Shown piece by piece: positions 1-9,754 of a stretch of DNA of 64,000 bases (position 1 is its first letter; each line of letters starts with the position of its first letter). The position numbers and the translations under genes were made by a program. The stretch lies in NCBI GenBank assembly GCA_020726505.1, contig JAHLEZ010000015.1, positions 1,736,001-1,800,000 on the forward strand, in the 5' to 3' direction. The notes beneath the pieces were generated by a model. It had not been told where the DNA came from. It saw nothing but the letters and a program-made list of their open reading frames with translations, and ran no database searches. This stretch comes from Leptodontidium sp. MPI-SDFR-AT-0119. Lineage: Eukaryota > Ascomycota > Leotiomycetes > Helotiales > Leptodontidiaceae.

Positions 1-1
1 T

Positions 2-661
2 AATTACCAACCCATGGATAGGGAGTCAGATCCTGTCTCGAGACTCCCGACACAACAACCCCTGCCGAAACTTGGTCCTATCAAATTACCAGAGATCCCA
101 CCATTCCGTGGACAACCATTGCAGAAGGTTACAAATCAACCTAATGCAGGCCTGTCTAAACCACTACCAGCATCTCATTCACAGCCTCTGGCGTCGCAAA
201 ACATCAATCCCCGGCATCTTGGTCAGCAACCATTGCCAGCTCTTCCTTCGAAGTTACGTGACAACACACCATCACGAGAAAGCTTCTCTTCGGAGTCTTC
301 ACGGACACCAACATCCATGCCATCACCAGCACCCACAAGCCCCACTGGAGAGCTTGACGCTCTGAATGATGTTATATTTCCAGCTCTCGAAGAGGCTCTC
401 AAGCGCAGGCAGTATCATCTCCAGCAAATGTTTCGCAATACGGGTACCACACCAAAGCAACAGCGGGCTCAGGCAGCACACGAGAAGTTGAGGAAGTTAG
501 TTTACAAACTCGCCCACGTCTGCAAGGAGATTGATCACTTCGATAAGCAAGAGCCTGTTGGTATGGGCAAGGATGTCGATGTGTTCCTCGAGGGATTGCT
601 AGAGGAGATTCTAGTCAGAGTTGAGCCTGCTGATGACGAGGAGGGTGATGATAGGAGATGA
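2..661 (+). CDS. C-terminal part of a protein, possibly a Ste20/GC-kinase (Sid1/Nak1-like); 5' end outside window
   Basis: The frame is open from the window edge (no stop upstream of the first ATG at 14), so this is probably the last exon of a longer gene that starts before the window. The first ~115 residues are low-complexity, rich in Pro, Ser and Gln. The last ~100 residues form a compact Leu/Lys/Glu-rich helical region that begins around the segment LNDVIFPALEEALKRRQ and ends in an acidic tail. This arrangement resembles the C-terminal regulatory tail of fungal germinal-centre kinases (Sid1/SepM/Nak1), which act in septation and polarity signalling. The kinase domain itself is not in the window, so this is family memory rather than proof. 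The terminal acidic run (DDEEGDD) and the TGA at 659-661 are clear. Confidence 0.55.
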   Translation, partial: NYQPMDRESDPVSRLPTQQPLPKLGPIKLPEIPPFRGQPLQKVTNQPNAGLSKPLPASHSQPLASQNINPRHLGQQPLPALPSKLRDNTPSRESFSSESSRTPTSMPSPAPTSPTGELDALNDVIFPALEEALKRRQYHLQQMFRNTGTTPKQQRAQAAHEKLRKLVYKLAHVCKEIDHFDKQEPVGMGKDVDVFLEGLLEEILVRVEPADDEEGDDRR

Positions 662-1312
662 AGACATGATGTGATGGGCTGGGCTGGGGATAGGAAGATA
701 AAGGGGTTTTGCTATGGATGTTTGGGATGGACGGCGTTAGATCATGGAAATGGAATTCTAGGTTTTTGACTGCATGCATGCATGGCTGGCTGGTAGATTA
801 TAAAGTTGGTGTTTGGCTGGCATTGAGGAATGGGGTTTGCTGAGTTGAGATGGGTCGAGATGAGAATGGTGGATGGCTGGTGGGAGGAAGGATTGAGAAG
901 TGTAAATAACCTAGAAATGAAGCATCATGCATATCAGACAAGCCTTATCCTAGACCAACATACTTTCTCTGCGAGTGGACAGGGGCATTTGTCCTGAATG
1001 AGCTCTCTTCCCGCTGTCACTCACTTGGTCCTTGATCTCTGCCAGTATGCCTTATTATCCTGCTTGAGCATAGCCAGCCTACACATCAGCATTTCTTCAA
1101 GAACACTGCCTGAACCAATTAATGAAGGTATTTCTTCGCCCATCTCGTTTTACTTCCTATTGATTCACTATACTAGGCCGCACGAACTTCACTTAACCTC
1201 AACCATGGAAGTGAATAAAGTTATACAACCATAACCTTGTCGTCCCTTCACAGTAGAGGAAAGCGTAAAGTGAAGGTGCTGCTGCTACATGCTATAAACT
1301 CACTCTCAACTT
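662..1312. other. intergenic stretch, 3' flank of the kinase-like gene
   Basis: No convincing gene. The sequence just after the stop is G/T-rich with several short ATGGATGG and GGCTGG runs and a (CATG)n-like patch near 771-784. A short open frame at 998-1234 has no recognisable content. The start of the repeat array described separately lies at 1313. Confidence 0.5.
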
Positions 1313-2294
1313 GCGATCTGCAACAAAAGATTGAATATCACCGCTTGTGGAGGACTGCGTAAACTCACTGTAGGATTGCGATGTGCAACAAGAATCCCCT
1401 CACCGCTCCAGCTCGGTATAGGGCTTTATGAGTTCACTTCGAACTGTGCGACGTGCAACAAGAAGTATTGTTGCCCACGCCACAGCGCCATACACCATCA
1501 TTCCCAAGTTGCGATGTGCAACAAAACCTATCTTCACTGTGTTCCTTACTTCACTACACAGAATTCGATGCATAAATCACTTTTTTTCGAAGTGCGATGT
1601 GCAACAAAGTATCCCATAGCCGAAGCCCTCTTCCGCCGCTTTAATGTCTTGTCTGTTGTTGGGGGCATGCGATGTGCAACAGGAATTGGACGGTCGCTTA
1701 GGACCTTTTTTTTTTTTGTCTTCACTACGCAGACCTTTCTCTGCTTAACTCGCTCTCGACCGCGATGCGATGTGCAACAAAATCTCGCTATTATTATTTG
1801 TGCTTTCGGTTATCTTCGCTCGCTAGAACTTGATTTAGAATCCACTTCGAATCGCGACATGTAATAAAAGCTACAGGACCTCGCCTGCTTCAGTAGGCAG
1901 GATTTGCCTCCTGCGATATCCAACAAACCCTCGCCTCTTTGATACGTCATTTAAACGACCGAGGTGTAGCCATCCCAAGTGCGCGACTCGTTCATTGTTG
2001 CGACGTGTAACACAACAGACGAAATTATAAGTGTTGACAACACTAAGCGAGCCGTCTGATCTCAAAGTAAACAAAGCAAACACGAGTTCACACCTCAACA
2101 TAGAATCCATCGTTCGGCACTCTCTGGGTGTGATAGGCAACAAAATATTCTTGTGGGGTGAGGTGAGGGGGTCAAGGCTTCAAGGATAGCCAATAACCGT
2201 CGGCCTTCCTTGAAAGAGCCGCTTGTCTCCCTCGCGACCATAGCCCTCACAGCCTCGCCTCAGAAACTACGTCATGGTGCGATGTGCAACAAAA
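1313..2294 (+). repeat. array of ~12 degenerate 16 bp units, consensus GCGATGTGCAACAAAA, spaced 59-149 bp
   Basis: Units begin at 1313, 1378, 1448, 1511, 1594, 1669, 1767, 1854, 1913, 2000, 2130 and 2279, all on the same strand. Six carry the 13-base core GCGATGTGCAACA exactly (1378, 1511, 1594, 1669, 1767, 2279); those at 1854, 1913, 2000 and 2130 are more decayed. The units at 1767 and 2279 are identical for 23 bases. Many units are preceded by a weaker AACTCACTYTCGAA-like block and followed by C-rich sequence, so the full repeat is nearer 35 bp in an average period of ~75 bp. Where TT precedes, the core is a spaced palindrome TTGC-N5-GCAA. A frame of 177 codons spans part of the array, but the units fall in different phases within it, so I do not treat it as coding. 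A related single unit is at 17737. Confidence 0.85.
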
Positions 2295-3298
2295 TCTCGC
2301 TCAATTATGAACTCGACAGAGAGAGAATTAAGCTCTGTCAACCTTAGCCGCTCTTACCCTCCACTTACCATACATACTTCTCTTCGAACACCTCCTCCTC
2401 CGCCTCCTTCTCTTCAGCAACGTCACTTCTACCTCACCTCAACTAGACCCAACATCACCTACATGTAAGTAGACCTTTCTCATCATATTTCTATTCTCTT
2501 CGATGGCCTCTTCTCAATATGCCCTCCCTGCGATCTGCTAGTGAACCTCATTCAAGTGTGAGTGAATTGAATCTTGAGGCTTGATTCTCATGACACTAGT
2601 CTCTCTCCACATCCTCTCTCCACATCCTCTCCCTGAACTATTATCTCCTTTTTTCAAACTCTTCCTCCCATCCTTTCACAACAACAGCAACATCTCCACT
2701 TCAACCACAACTACCTCCACTCTAATTGCACATCCGCCAACCCCTACTCTAACCACTTTGCAACGACAGCATCGCCTACCCAGAGCAGGCACACTGCTTC
2801 GACAGACAGCCTCTTCCACCTTTCGCTCGAGCCATACCTCGACTTCAGGTTCTATCTCGACCTTAACAAAATACACGTCTTACTTCCACAGCTACTCAGT
2901 TTCACATACCCCTGCCGGCACAATCTTATTACTACCTCCATCTTCTAGGAACTCGAAAATAAAGCCACATTTTCCACGGAGCTTTTCACTTCAACCTCAG
3001 AACTTCAAAGCCGAACTTAGTATCGCCAAACACGTCTTACCTTCGCCTTGGAGAACATACCTCAATTGCAGCTTCCGAAGTCACACTTGAGGATCGGAGA
3101 CCTCACCTTGACACTCTACAAAACGACCTTGTTTTTCACTTCAAAACAGTTATTTGTAAGAATATTTCCTCAATGTCTTTCCTAGCGAGTATGGTTGCGT
3201 AGATTCTGACATATTTTTCCAGCACTTGTGCTCAGCAAAGAACGCATTCCAGTCCTCAAAACATCTCCTTGGCATAGCACTTCCTTTGATACTTAAAC
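2295..3298 (+). promoter_or_regulatory. pyrimidine-rich promoter/5' leader of the CUE-like gene, with a probable 5'UTR intron
   Basis: From about 2330 to 3150 the + strand is strongly CT-rich (many TCTTC, CCTCC and ACCTC runs), typical of fungal promoters and leaders. The Ser/Thr/Pro-rich open frame at 2581-3090 is best explained by this composition. A good intron lies at 3156-3222: it starts GTAAGAATA, ends TTTTTCCAG and is 67 nt long, and it would be spliced from the leader 76 bases before the ATG at 3299. A weak repeat-like unit (GCGATCTGCTAG) is at 2530. Confidence 0.55.
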
Positions 3299-5614
3299 AT
3301 GGATCAAGCTGGACCCTCTTCAAGCTCGCTCGGCAAGAAGCCTGTCGGAGATTCATCATTTAAGGAAGTAGCATATGTCTCATTCAACAACATGACACCT
3401 GAAAACCGTGCAGAAGCAGTCAACTCTTTGTATGAGGCACTCCAAGGCTTCAAGACCAAGGAAGAGATTGAAAAAACCCTTGTAGTCACACAGGGTAACA
3501 TTGGTTTCGCATACGATATCCTCTTCAACGCCATGTCCCAGGAGTCAAGTCAAGCAAAGGAACAAGAACGGCCTCAGGAGAAGATGATTGGAGACTACGA
3601 AGTTCTCAACAGTATCTCCAATCTAGATGTTCGAGCAGAGGTTGGCCAGATCATTGAGATGTTGCCTTTTCACAATCCCCGAGATATCCTCAAGATGTAC
3701 CGCCATTCCAACCGGGACAAGGAAAAGACTGTCGCTAGGATATTCGACGGCTACGTCATTCCAGATGCGAAGTCTAATACGAAAGTCAAGGTTGAGGATA
3801 CTGGAAGCGGCAAAGGCAAGATAATCAAGTTAGAAGCTTCTTCCAGTACTTTCAGTAGCAGCAAGCCCGTCAACAACAACACATTCGGCAACAATTCCTT
3901 CAGCAATATCCACCCCTTCAGCAATCATACCTTCGATAGTACCCTCTGCAGAGGCACCTCGTCAGAATCAGAAGATCATCCAAGAGATACCCCTGGTTCG
4001 TCAGGTAGTAGCCAGCCTGAGCAGGGAATTCCCATGCGACCAGCCTGGTCCTTCGACGAGATGCCTGGTACTTCCGGCAGCCCTCAAGTCCAGGTGCCAG
4101 CCACTCGAGTCAACACCGACAATGACAATGACAACGACAACGACGGATATGACCTCGATAATTCAGAGCCCGATGTTGAAATGGCGCTCATCAAGGAGGA
4201 CCTTGAGGAAGAGGACATCTATGGATTGTCGGCCGATGACAAGGTTGCAAACTTGGACTCTAGCTCTGACGATGATGATATTGACATGTCCCCTCCCAAG
4301 GAAGAATCATCGAGTTCCGAGTCAGACTCGGATTCAGATTCAGATGGCCAGGGAGCCAGCCCATTTGCCTCAGATATCGACTCATCGGGAAACGAATCAA
4401 ACGAGCAAGGCGACGAGCTGACTGAAGAGCAGAAGAAGCAAGAATTGTTAAATCTCTTCCCTAGGGCTGGCATCAATGCTATTGGAATCCATCTACAACT
4501 TAACAAGGGAAACATGGAAAAGGCAGTTGCAGACTTGGAGAAGGAGTTTGGTTTTAGAGGCAACAGTCCTGCTGAGCGAAGCTTAAGCCCCGGAATCGGC
4601 CCCAGCTGTCCTAGAAAGTCAGCAAACCTGAAGAGACAAGCCGAAGCTTCGGTAAGCTTTCCTCCCTCTCGCGGTATGCTGGAGTATTGTGCTAATATCA
4701 CATAGATCGAAGGTCGCCGCCAGACCAAGAGATCTCGCTGGGGTGAGGAGGACTTGGATGCAGAAGAAGATGTGAATGAGTTGGACTCTGCGGAGAAATG
4801 GGTTCTGTAAGTTGATATAGAAAGTGAGATGAAATACATGGCTAATCGACTTTTCAATAGAAACCTCTTACACTCGGACACTGGAATTCAGATCGAACTA
4901 GATTCTGGAATTCACCCCTGTCATCTGCCCGAGAATGCACTACGACGGGTCCCTGGTTTCCGAGCGTGGTTAGCTGCCAACCCACTTCGATCTGGCGTCG
5001 AGCGTATCATGAAGGTTTCTGAGGTGTCGCTCGAGATCTTCAATTTGGCCATGCAATGGGCTGTTTGCAGTGTGGGCCAACTCACACGGGTCCAGCGCAA
5101 GTCGAAGGCAAGTGAAATTACGGCCTTTATCGATTTAGCTATCTTCGCTTCCAAAGTCAATATCGGACTCGGCAAAGAAAATGGGGCATTCATGACAAAG
5201 TTGAAGGCTATTCTGATCAAGTACCAAGGGGCGCTACAAGGATCTCATGTCCGGAAAGCCTTCGAGAACTTAAGAACCGGTCATCAAATTAGAAAACTGT
5301 TTATCCAAGCCTCGCTCAGACCGTACGTCGAATTCCACAACGCGGGCGAAAATCTCATGGAGACTGGCGAATCCGACTCCGAATCGATTGACGAAGGCCG
5401 TCTCAATCCTGCCCAGCGTGCTGCCTATCGCAAGGACCGATTCTGTTACCACTCCGAGTTCAAACAGATCGAGGACTACCAAAATGAGCTCCTTAAGGAG
5501 TTCCATCGAGTCTGGTGGGCTCGCAACAGCCAGGACCAGAAGTATGGCAAGAAGCATTTTTGCCACATCACGACCTTGACCGATCCCTTGACCGGTGAGC
5601 GCTTCGAAGTCTAG
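3299..5614 (+). CDS. CUE/UBA-like domain protein of unknown function (735 aa)
   Basis: Exons 3299-4651, 4706-4806 and 4861-5614 (introns of 54 and 54 nt) join in phase to 735 residues. The N-terminal part has two short three-helix segments of CUE/UBA character (around residues 38-75 and 110-150, the second with MLPFHNPRDILKMYR). A third is near residues 380-415 (LLNLFPRAGINAIGIHLQL). Between them lies a long acidic Ser/Asp/Glu-rich linker with short Asp-Asn repeats. The C-terminal ~250 residues are well folded in appearance and conserved-looking, ending near FCHITTLTDPLTGERFEV. CUE/UBA domains usually bind ubiquitin, so a ubiquitin-related or chromatin-related role is possible, but I do not recognise the family. 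The start is the first ATG after the leader intron. Confidence 0.88.
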
Positions 5615-5631
5615 ATTGATTACCTTCCATG

Positions 5632-5980
5632 ACTGCCAAAGGCACAAATGGAATCGAACGGCTCTCAAAAGGGTGAATCGCGCCAACAGGACTTCAATGC
5701 TCGTTAAGGGGTTGGAAACTCGTCTGCTGGTTGGAGTGGGGTGATTTTTCTGCTTAATTGCGATAACGAATGGCAGCTTTGGTTTGCTCTTTTTTCTTCT
5801 TCAAACCAATGTGGAGCTGCCAAAGGCACAATGGACACGAACGGCTTTCAAAGGCATGAAGTGCGTCAATGGGGCTTTAAAATTTCACTTTCAGGAGTAG
5901 ATGACTGGTCTACTGGCTGAAGGGGAGTGATTTTTCTGCTTAATTACGATCGAGGGAGCTGTGGCTCTGGTTGGCACCCA
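5632..5980 (+). repeat. imperfect tandem duplication, ~184 bp unit
   Basis: Copy A spans about 5632-5794 and copy B about 5816-5980, offset by 184-186 bp. Matching landmarks are GCCAAAGGCAC (5635 and 5819), GAACGGCT, and GTGATTTTTCTGCTTAATT (5741 and 5927). Identity is roughly three quarters by eye, with small indels. It lies directly after the stop codon of the CUE-like gene, so copy A makes up most of its 3' UTR. Confidence 0.8.
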
Positions 5981-6199
5981 AAAAAAATCCTTTTCAAGCA
6001 AAGCTGCAGTAGAGGACAGAGAGCATTGATGGAGATCGAGAAGGTTACACAACATATTCAAGACCTAATTAACATATCTTATTAAGAAAGCATGCATTTA
6101 TACTTATATGTATGAGGCGCGGAAGCTGTTGACTAACAAGAGTAAGCGAGCTGTTCGGGTGTACGGAAGGTACAGTGAAACCGGCATTACGCCAACCCT

Positions 6200-6439
6200 G
6201 CGAGGCTAGCCAAATTCGTCTCCGGTGAAGCGAGTTGCTTTCCTACCGTACAATTCACTTTAAAGATCAAAACTAAGGCTTACTTAGACCCGAGCTCGGC
6301 TTTTCTTGAGGTCAATGTTCTGAAATGATTTAGCGACTTTGAACAGGCTCTTATTTATGGATATCTAGGTAATAAAGAGAGCGAAGCTACGGAGTACCTT
6401 AGTCATCGCTTCACCGGAGACGAATTTGGCTAGCCTCGC
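6200..6439. mobile_element. MITE-like element with perfect 34 bp terminal inverted repeats
   Basis: Bases 6200-6233 (starting GCGAGGCTAGCCAAATTCGT) are the exact reverse complement of 6406-6439. The 172 bp interior is AT-rich and has no open frame of note. No clear target-site duplication is visible: flanks are ...CAACCCT on the left and TGCGAACTT on the right. Size, lack of coding content and perfect ends fit a miniature inverted-repeat transposable element, and the perfect identity of the arms suggests recent origin or selection on the hairpin. No second copy is seen in this window. Confidence 0.75.
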
Positions 6440-6895
6440 TGCGAACTTGATATCTGACTCCCGCTGCCACGGAGTTGGATCTTGTTCAGACCCCTTTCAG
6501 CAAACCAGGCCACATTCCATGAAATAAGCGAAAGCGCAATGAAGCTAGGAGCAGTATGGATGGAGAAGTAGCCATACATTTCAACCAGAACCTTGAGACT
6601 AGATTATATTGAGGGCATGCACTTGCGCAGTGATACAACATTGACAGCTTGATCATGTTGCATTTGATGTCCCAAAATTCGAAATCTGAGCAGTTCCATC
6701 ATGTTTACAAAAGGAAGGAGATTCAAATGCAGAAATTTCTGATTTGCAATGAGAATTCAAAAAGCGCTGGGAACTAGTCCTAACCCATTGCATATCGTGA
6801 AGTTTTCGCGAAATTCAACATTCAGAAAACGGTGTTCTTTCTCTTAGTCTGGGTATTTTCGCTTCATACAAACTCGCTAAAGCGGTTGCGCGTCT
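6440..6895. other. spacer between the MITE-like element and the 3' end of the CCDC90 gene
   Basis: AT-rich, without a supported gene or RNA. Together with 5981-6199 this is plain intergenic sequence. The last part should contain the 3' UTR of the minus-strand gene that ends at 6896. Confidence 0.4.
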
Positions 6896-7831
6896 CTACA
6901 TCAACAATCTCCAAGCACCAAGAATCAACGCAGCGGTACCTGTAACAAATCAGCATCATTTCAACAACACAACGAGGAGTAAACCCACCCGTGCAGACTC
7001 CCATCAACCACTGAAGTGTACCGAATTTCACAGCTTCAAGCTTCTCTCTCAGCCCAGCGACTTCTTGCTCAATCTTCGTCTCAGTCTCCTTAATCTTCAG
7101 TTCCTGAACATTCGCTTCTTCTCTGATCCGCCCCTTCTCCAAATTCAAATCCAACCGTACAGATGCCTGAGTCCTGCCGACTTCGTCCCGCAATCTGCTA
7201 TTCAACTTGGCCAAGTCGTTTGTCAAACGTTCGTGGGAGGCTCTTGTGGTTGCAATTTCCGTCGAGTCCCCAGAGAGGAGCTCTGACCGCAGCTTTGCAA
7301 AATCGACTTTCTGTGTATATGTTGCCTTTGCCTGGTCTTCGCGGAGGACCATGGTACGGGTCAGGTTTTGGATGCTGTTGAGGGTTAGCAAGAAGCTCTA
7401 TTAAGCTTGGTTACAAGTTCCGTAGAGTTTACGGGACTTTTCTTTGGCACTTTTGCTGACCTTTCTTCTATGACATCGCTGAGCACTTTCATCATAGCTA
7501 CTGCTTGTGCCTCTGTGAACCCTTCTTCTTGTAGCCTTTGGACGAATTTGAGCGTGTCGAAGTGGTGATCTCGAGACCGGCGAGCAGTGGCATGGAAAGA
7601 TCTGTGGTGAGCTGGGTTTTGTAGGATGCTCGTACGGGATCGCCGAATGCCATCTTGTCTTCTGCATATGATACTATTGCTTCCAGGCCCATCTCTTTGC
7701 CTCGAAGCCTTGTTGCAAGTCGATTGAGTGCTTAATGCTCGGATGGCATTCTGTTGGATGGGCGATGCTTGCCAGCTCAATCTGGGTAGCAGAAATCGCG
7801 GAAGAGTTCTGGCTACACCTGCTGTCGCCAT
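6896..7831 (-). CDS. mitochondrial coiled-coil protein of the CCDC90/Fmp32 (MCUR1-like, DUF1640) family
   Basis: Exons on the minus strand are 7831-7461, 7374-6989 and 6939-6896 (introns of 86 and 49 nt), giving 266 residues. The N-terminus is a mitochondrial presequence (Arg/Ser/Ala-rich, no acidic residues for the first ~20). A helix FDTLKFVQRLQEEGF follows, then DVIEESIQNLTRTM and a long coiled coil with the family block YTQKVDFAKLRSELL. The C-terminal inner-membrane helix is GTLQWLMGVCTGTAALILGAWRLLM, split here as GTLQWLMG and TAALILGAW. Members sit in the inner mitochondrial membrane and are tied to cytochrome oxidase assembly (yeast Fmp32) or calcium uniporter regulation (animals). The frame continues through the first intron without a stop for some distance, but the family alignment fixes the splice at DVIEE/S. 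It shares a 314 bp divergent promoter with eIF2-gamma. Confidence 0.92.
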
Positions 7832-8145
7832 TTGGGATTGTCGTATTTCTCGATCAGAACTCCTGGCCTCGTCATATAGCTGCTTGCTGGGGATGGAATT
7901 CGTTGCAGCAAAACTCTCATGCTAAGCTTGGTCCCCAAGAAATCGATATCGGGTCGGGTCACGTGGGAGGGGAATTTAGCCCCGCAAGGTTCGCGACGCC
8001 CACTAAATAATTATGACTCTGCAGCTGGAATACAAAGAACCACTCCAAACCGCCACCTTATCCTCACAACTACACGCGCTCTACATACACCTCGAACCCG
8101 AAATCGCACAATCCGAACCCTGTATCAAAACCCCACGAATTCATC
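7832..8145. promoter_or_regulatory. divergent promoter between the CCDC90-family gene and eIF2-gamma, with a CACGTG box
   Basis: This is the 314 bp between two opposed start codons. It holds a TCACGTGG element (CACGTG at 7960-7965), the binding sequence of Cbf1/USF-type bHLH factors, placed centrally, and a CT/ACA-rich leader on the eIF2-gamma side. Confidence 0.5.
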
Positions 8146-9754
8146 ATGGCGGCGAATGGAGATAGGTACGGCAACGATATGGATTCAGAGTCTGATTCCG
8201 CTCCAGGCTCCCCCGGCTTGGATGCGCAACAGGATTTCGATGACCATGTCGAGGATCTCGAAGAAAAGCCCATCAAATCCGCCCTCAAGAAATCTACACA
8301 CAAGGAGCCTGCGCCGACGATAATACGCCCAACCCTCCCCCCACAAACAGAGCCCAAAGACCTCGACCTCAAATCCTTGACACCCTTGACCGCAGAGATC
8401 ATTGCCAGACAAGCTACGATCAATATCGGAACGATTGGACATGTGGCGCACGGAAAATCGACGGTTGTGAAGGCCATCTCTGGAGTGCAGACGGTTCGAT
8501 TCAAGAACGAGTTGGAGAGGAATATTACCATCAAGCTTGGTTATGCCAATGCAAAGATCTATAAGTGCGATAACGAGGAGTGCCCAAGACCGACATGCTT
8601 CAAGAGCTACAAGAGTGAGAAGGAGGTCGATCCACCCTGCGAACGTGAAGGCTGCTCCGGTACATACAGATTGCTAAGACATGTCTCGTGAGTATCCTTG
8701 GATCTGCTTGAAGGGCAACAGCTAATATAGATACAGTTTCGTCGATTGCCCTGGTCACGATATTCTGATGAGTACTATGTTGTCTGGTGCAGCAGTTATG
8801 GACGCCGCTCTCCTTCTAATCGCCGGCAACGAATCATGCCCACAACCCCAGACCTCCGAGCATTTGGCAGCTATTGAAATCATGAAGCTCGACAAGATCA
8901 TCATTCTACAAAACAAGGTCGATTTGATGAGAGAGGAAGGCGCGAATGCACACTACTTGGATATTCTGAAGTTCATCCGAGGAACCGTTGCAGGAGGAGC
9001 ACCAATTATTCCAATTTCTGCCCAACTAAAGTTCAATATTGATGCTGTTAACGAGGCGATTGTCAACACCATCCCCGTTCCTTTGAGAGATTTCACCCAG
9101 GATCCACAAATGATTGTTATTCGGTCGTTCGATGTCAACAAGCCAGGTGCCGAGATCGAGGAGTTGAAGGGAGGTGTTGCTGGTGGAAGTATTCTGCACG
9201 GTGTCGTAAAGCTTGGTGATGAGATTGAGATCCGACCTGGAATCGTCACGAGAGATGAGAAGGGAGCCATCAAGTGCACACCCATTTTCAGCAGAATCGT
9301 CACCTTGAACTCGGAGAACAATGAGCTCAAGTACGCAGTACCAGGTGGACTTATCGGTGTTGGAACTCGAATCGACCCAACCCTCTGCCGAGCAGATCGT
9401 CTGGTTGGATTCGTTCTTGGACTGAAGGGCAGACTACCAGATATCTACATCGAAATCGAAGTCAACTACTACCTCCTCCGAAGACTCCTGGGTGTCAAGA
9501 CCGCTGACGGAAAGCAAGCCAAGGTTGCCAAGCTGGCGAAGAACGAAGTTCTGATGGTGAACATTGGATCTACGGCCACCGGCGCGAAGGTCGTGGCTGT
9601 TAAGCAGGATGCCGCGAAGTTGGTCCTCACGAGTCCGGCTTGCACGAATGTTGGAGAGAAGGTTGCGCTGTCTCGTCGTATCGAGAAGCATTGGCGTTTA
9701 ATCGGATGGGCTACCATCGCAAATGGTGTTACACTCGACCCAAGCACTTCCTAA
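8146..9754 (+). CDS. gcd11: translation initiation factor eIF2 gamma subunit (Gcd11)
   Basis: Exons 8146-8687 and 8737-9754 (49 nt intron) give 519 residues, close to yeast Gcd11 (527). The GTPase motifs are in order: G1 AHGKST (within GHVAHGKST), G3 DCPGH immediately after the intron, G4 NKVD, and G5 SAQ. A Cys-rich knuckle ([11 protein letters not shown] ... CEREGC) between G1 and G3 is characteristic of eIF2-gamma. Domains II and III follow, ending in the usual [13 protein letters not shown] segment. The protein carries initiator Met-tRNA to the 40S ribosome as part of the eIF2 ternary complex in the cytosol. The first ~65 residues are acidic and poorly conserved. Confidence 0.98.

Noticed and set aside
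1331..1864. 177-codon open frame across the repeat array
   Set aside because: The repeat units fall in different phases within it and composition is not protein-like; a chance open frame.
1313..2294. CRISPR-like array (repeats with unique spacers)
   Set aside because: The units are only ~16 bp, vary between copies, have irregular spacing, and lie in a spliced eukaryotic genome with no cas genes.
2581..3090. 169-codon Ser/Thr/Pro-rich frame before the CUE-like gene
   Set aside because: Explained by the CT-rich promoter/leader; no domain, and it is followed by a leader intron belonging to the downstream gene.
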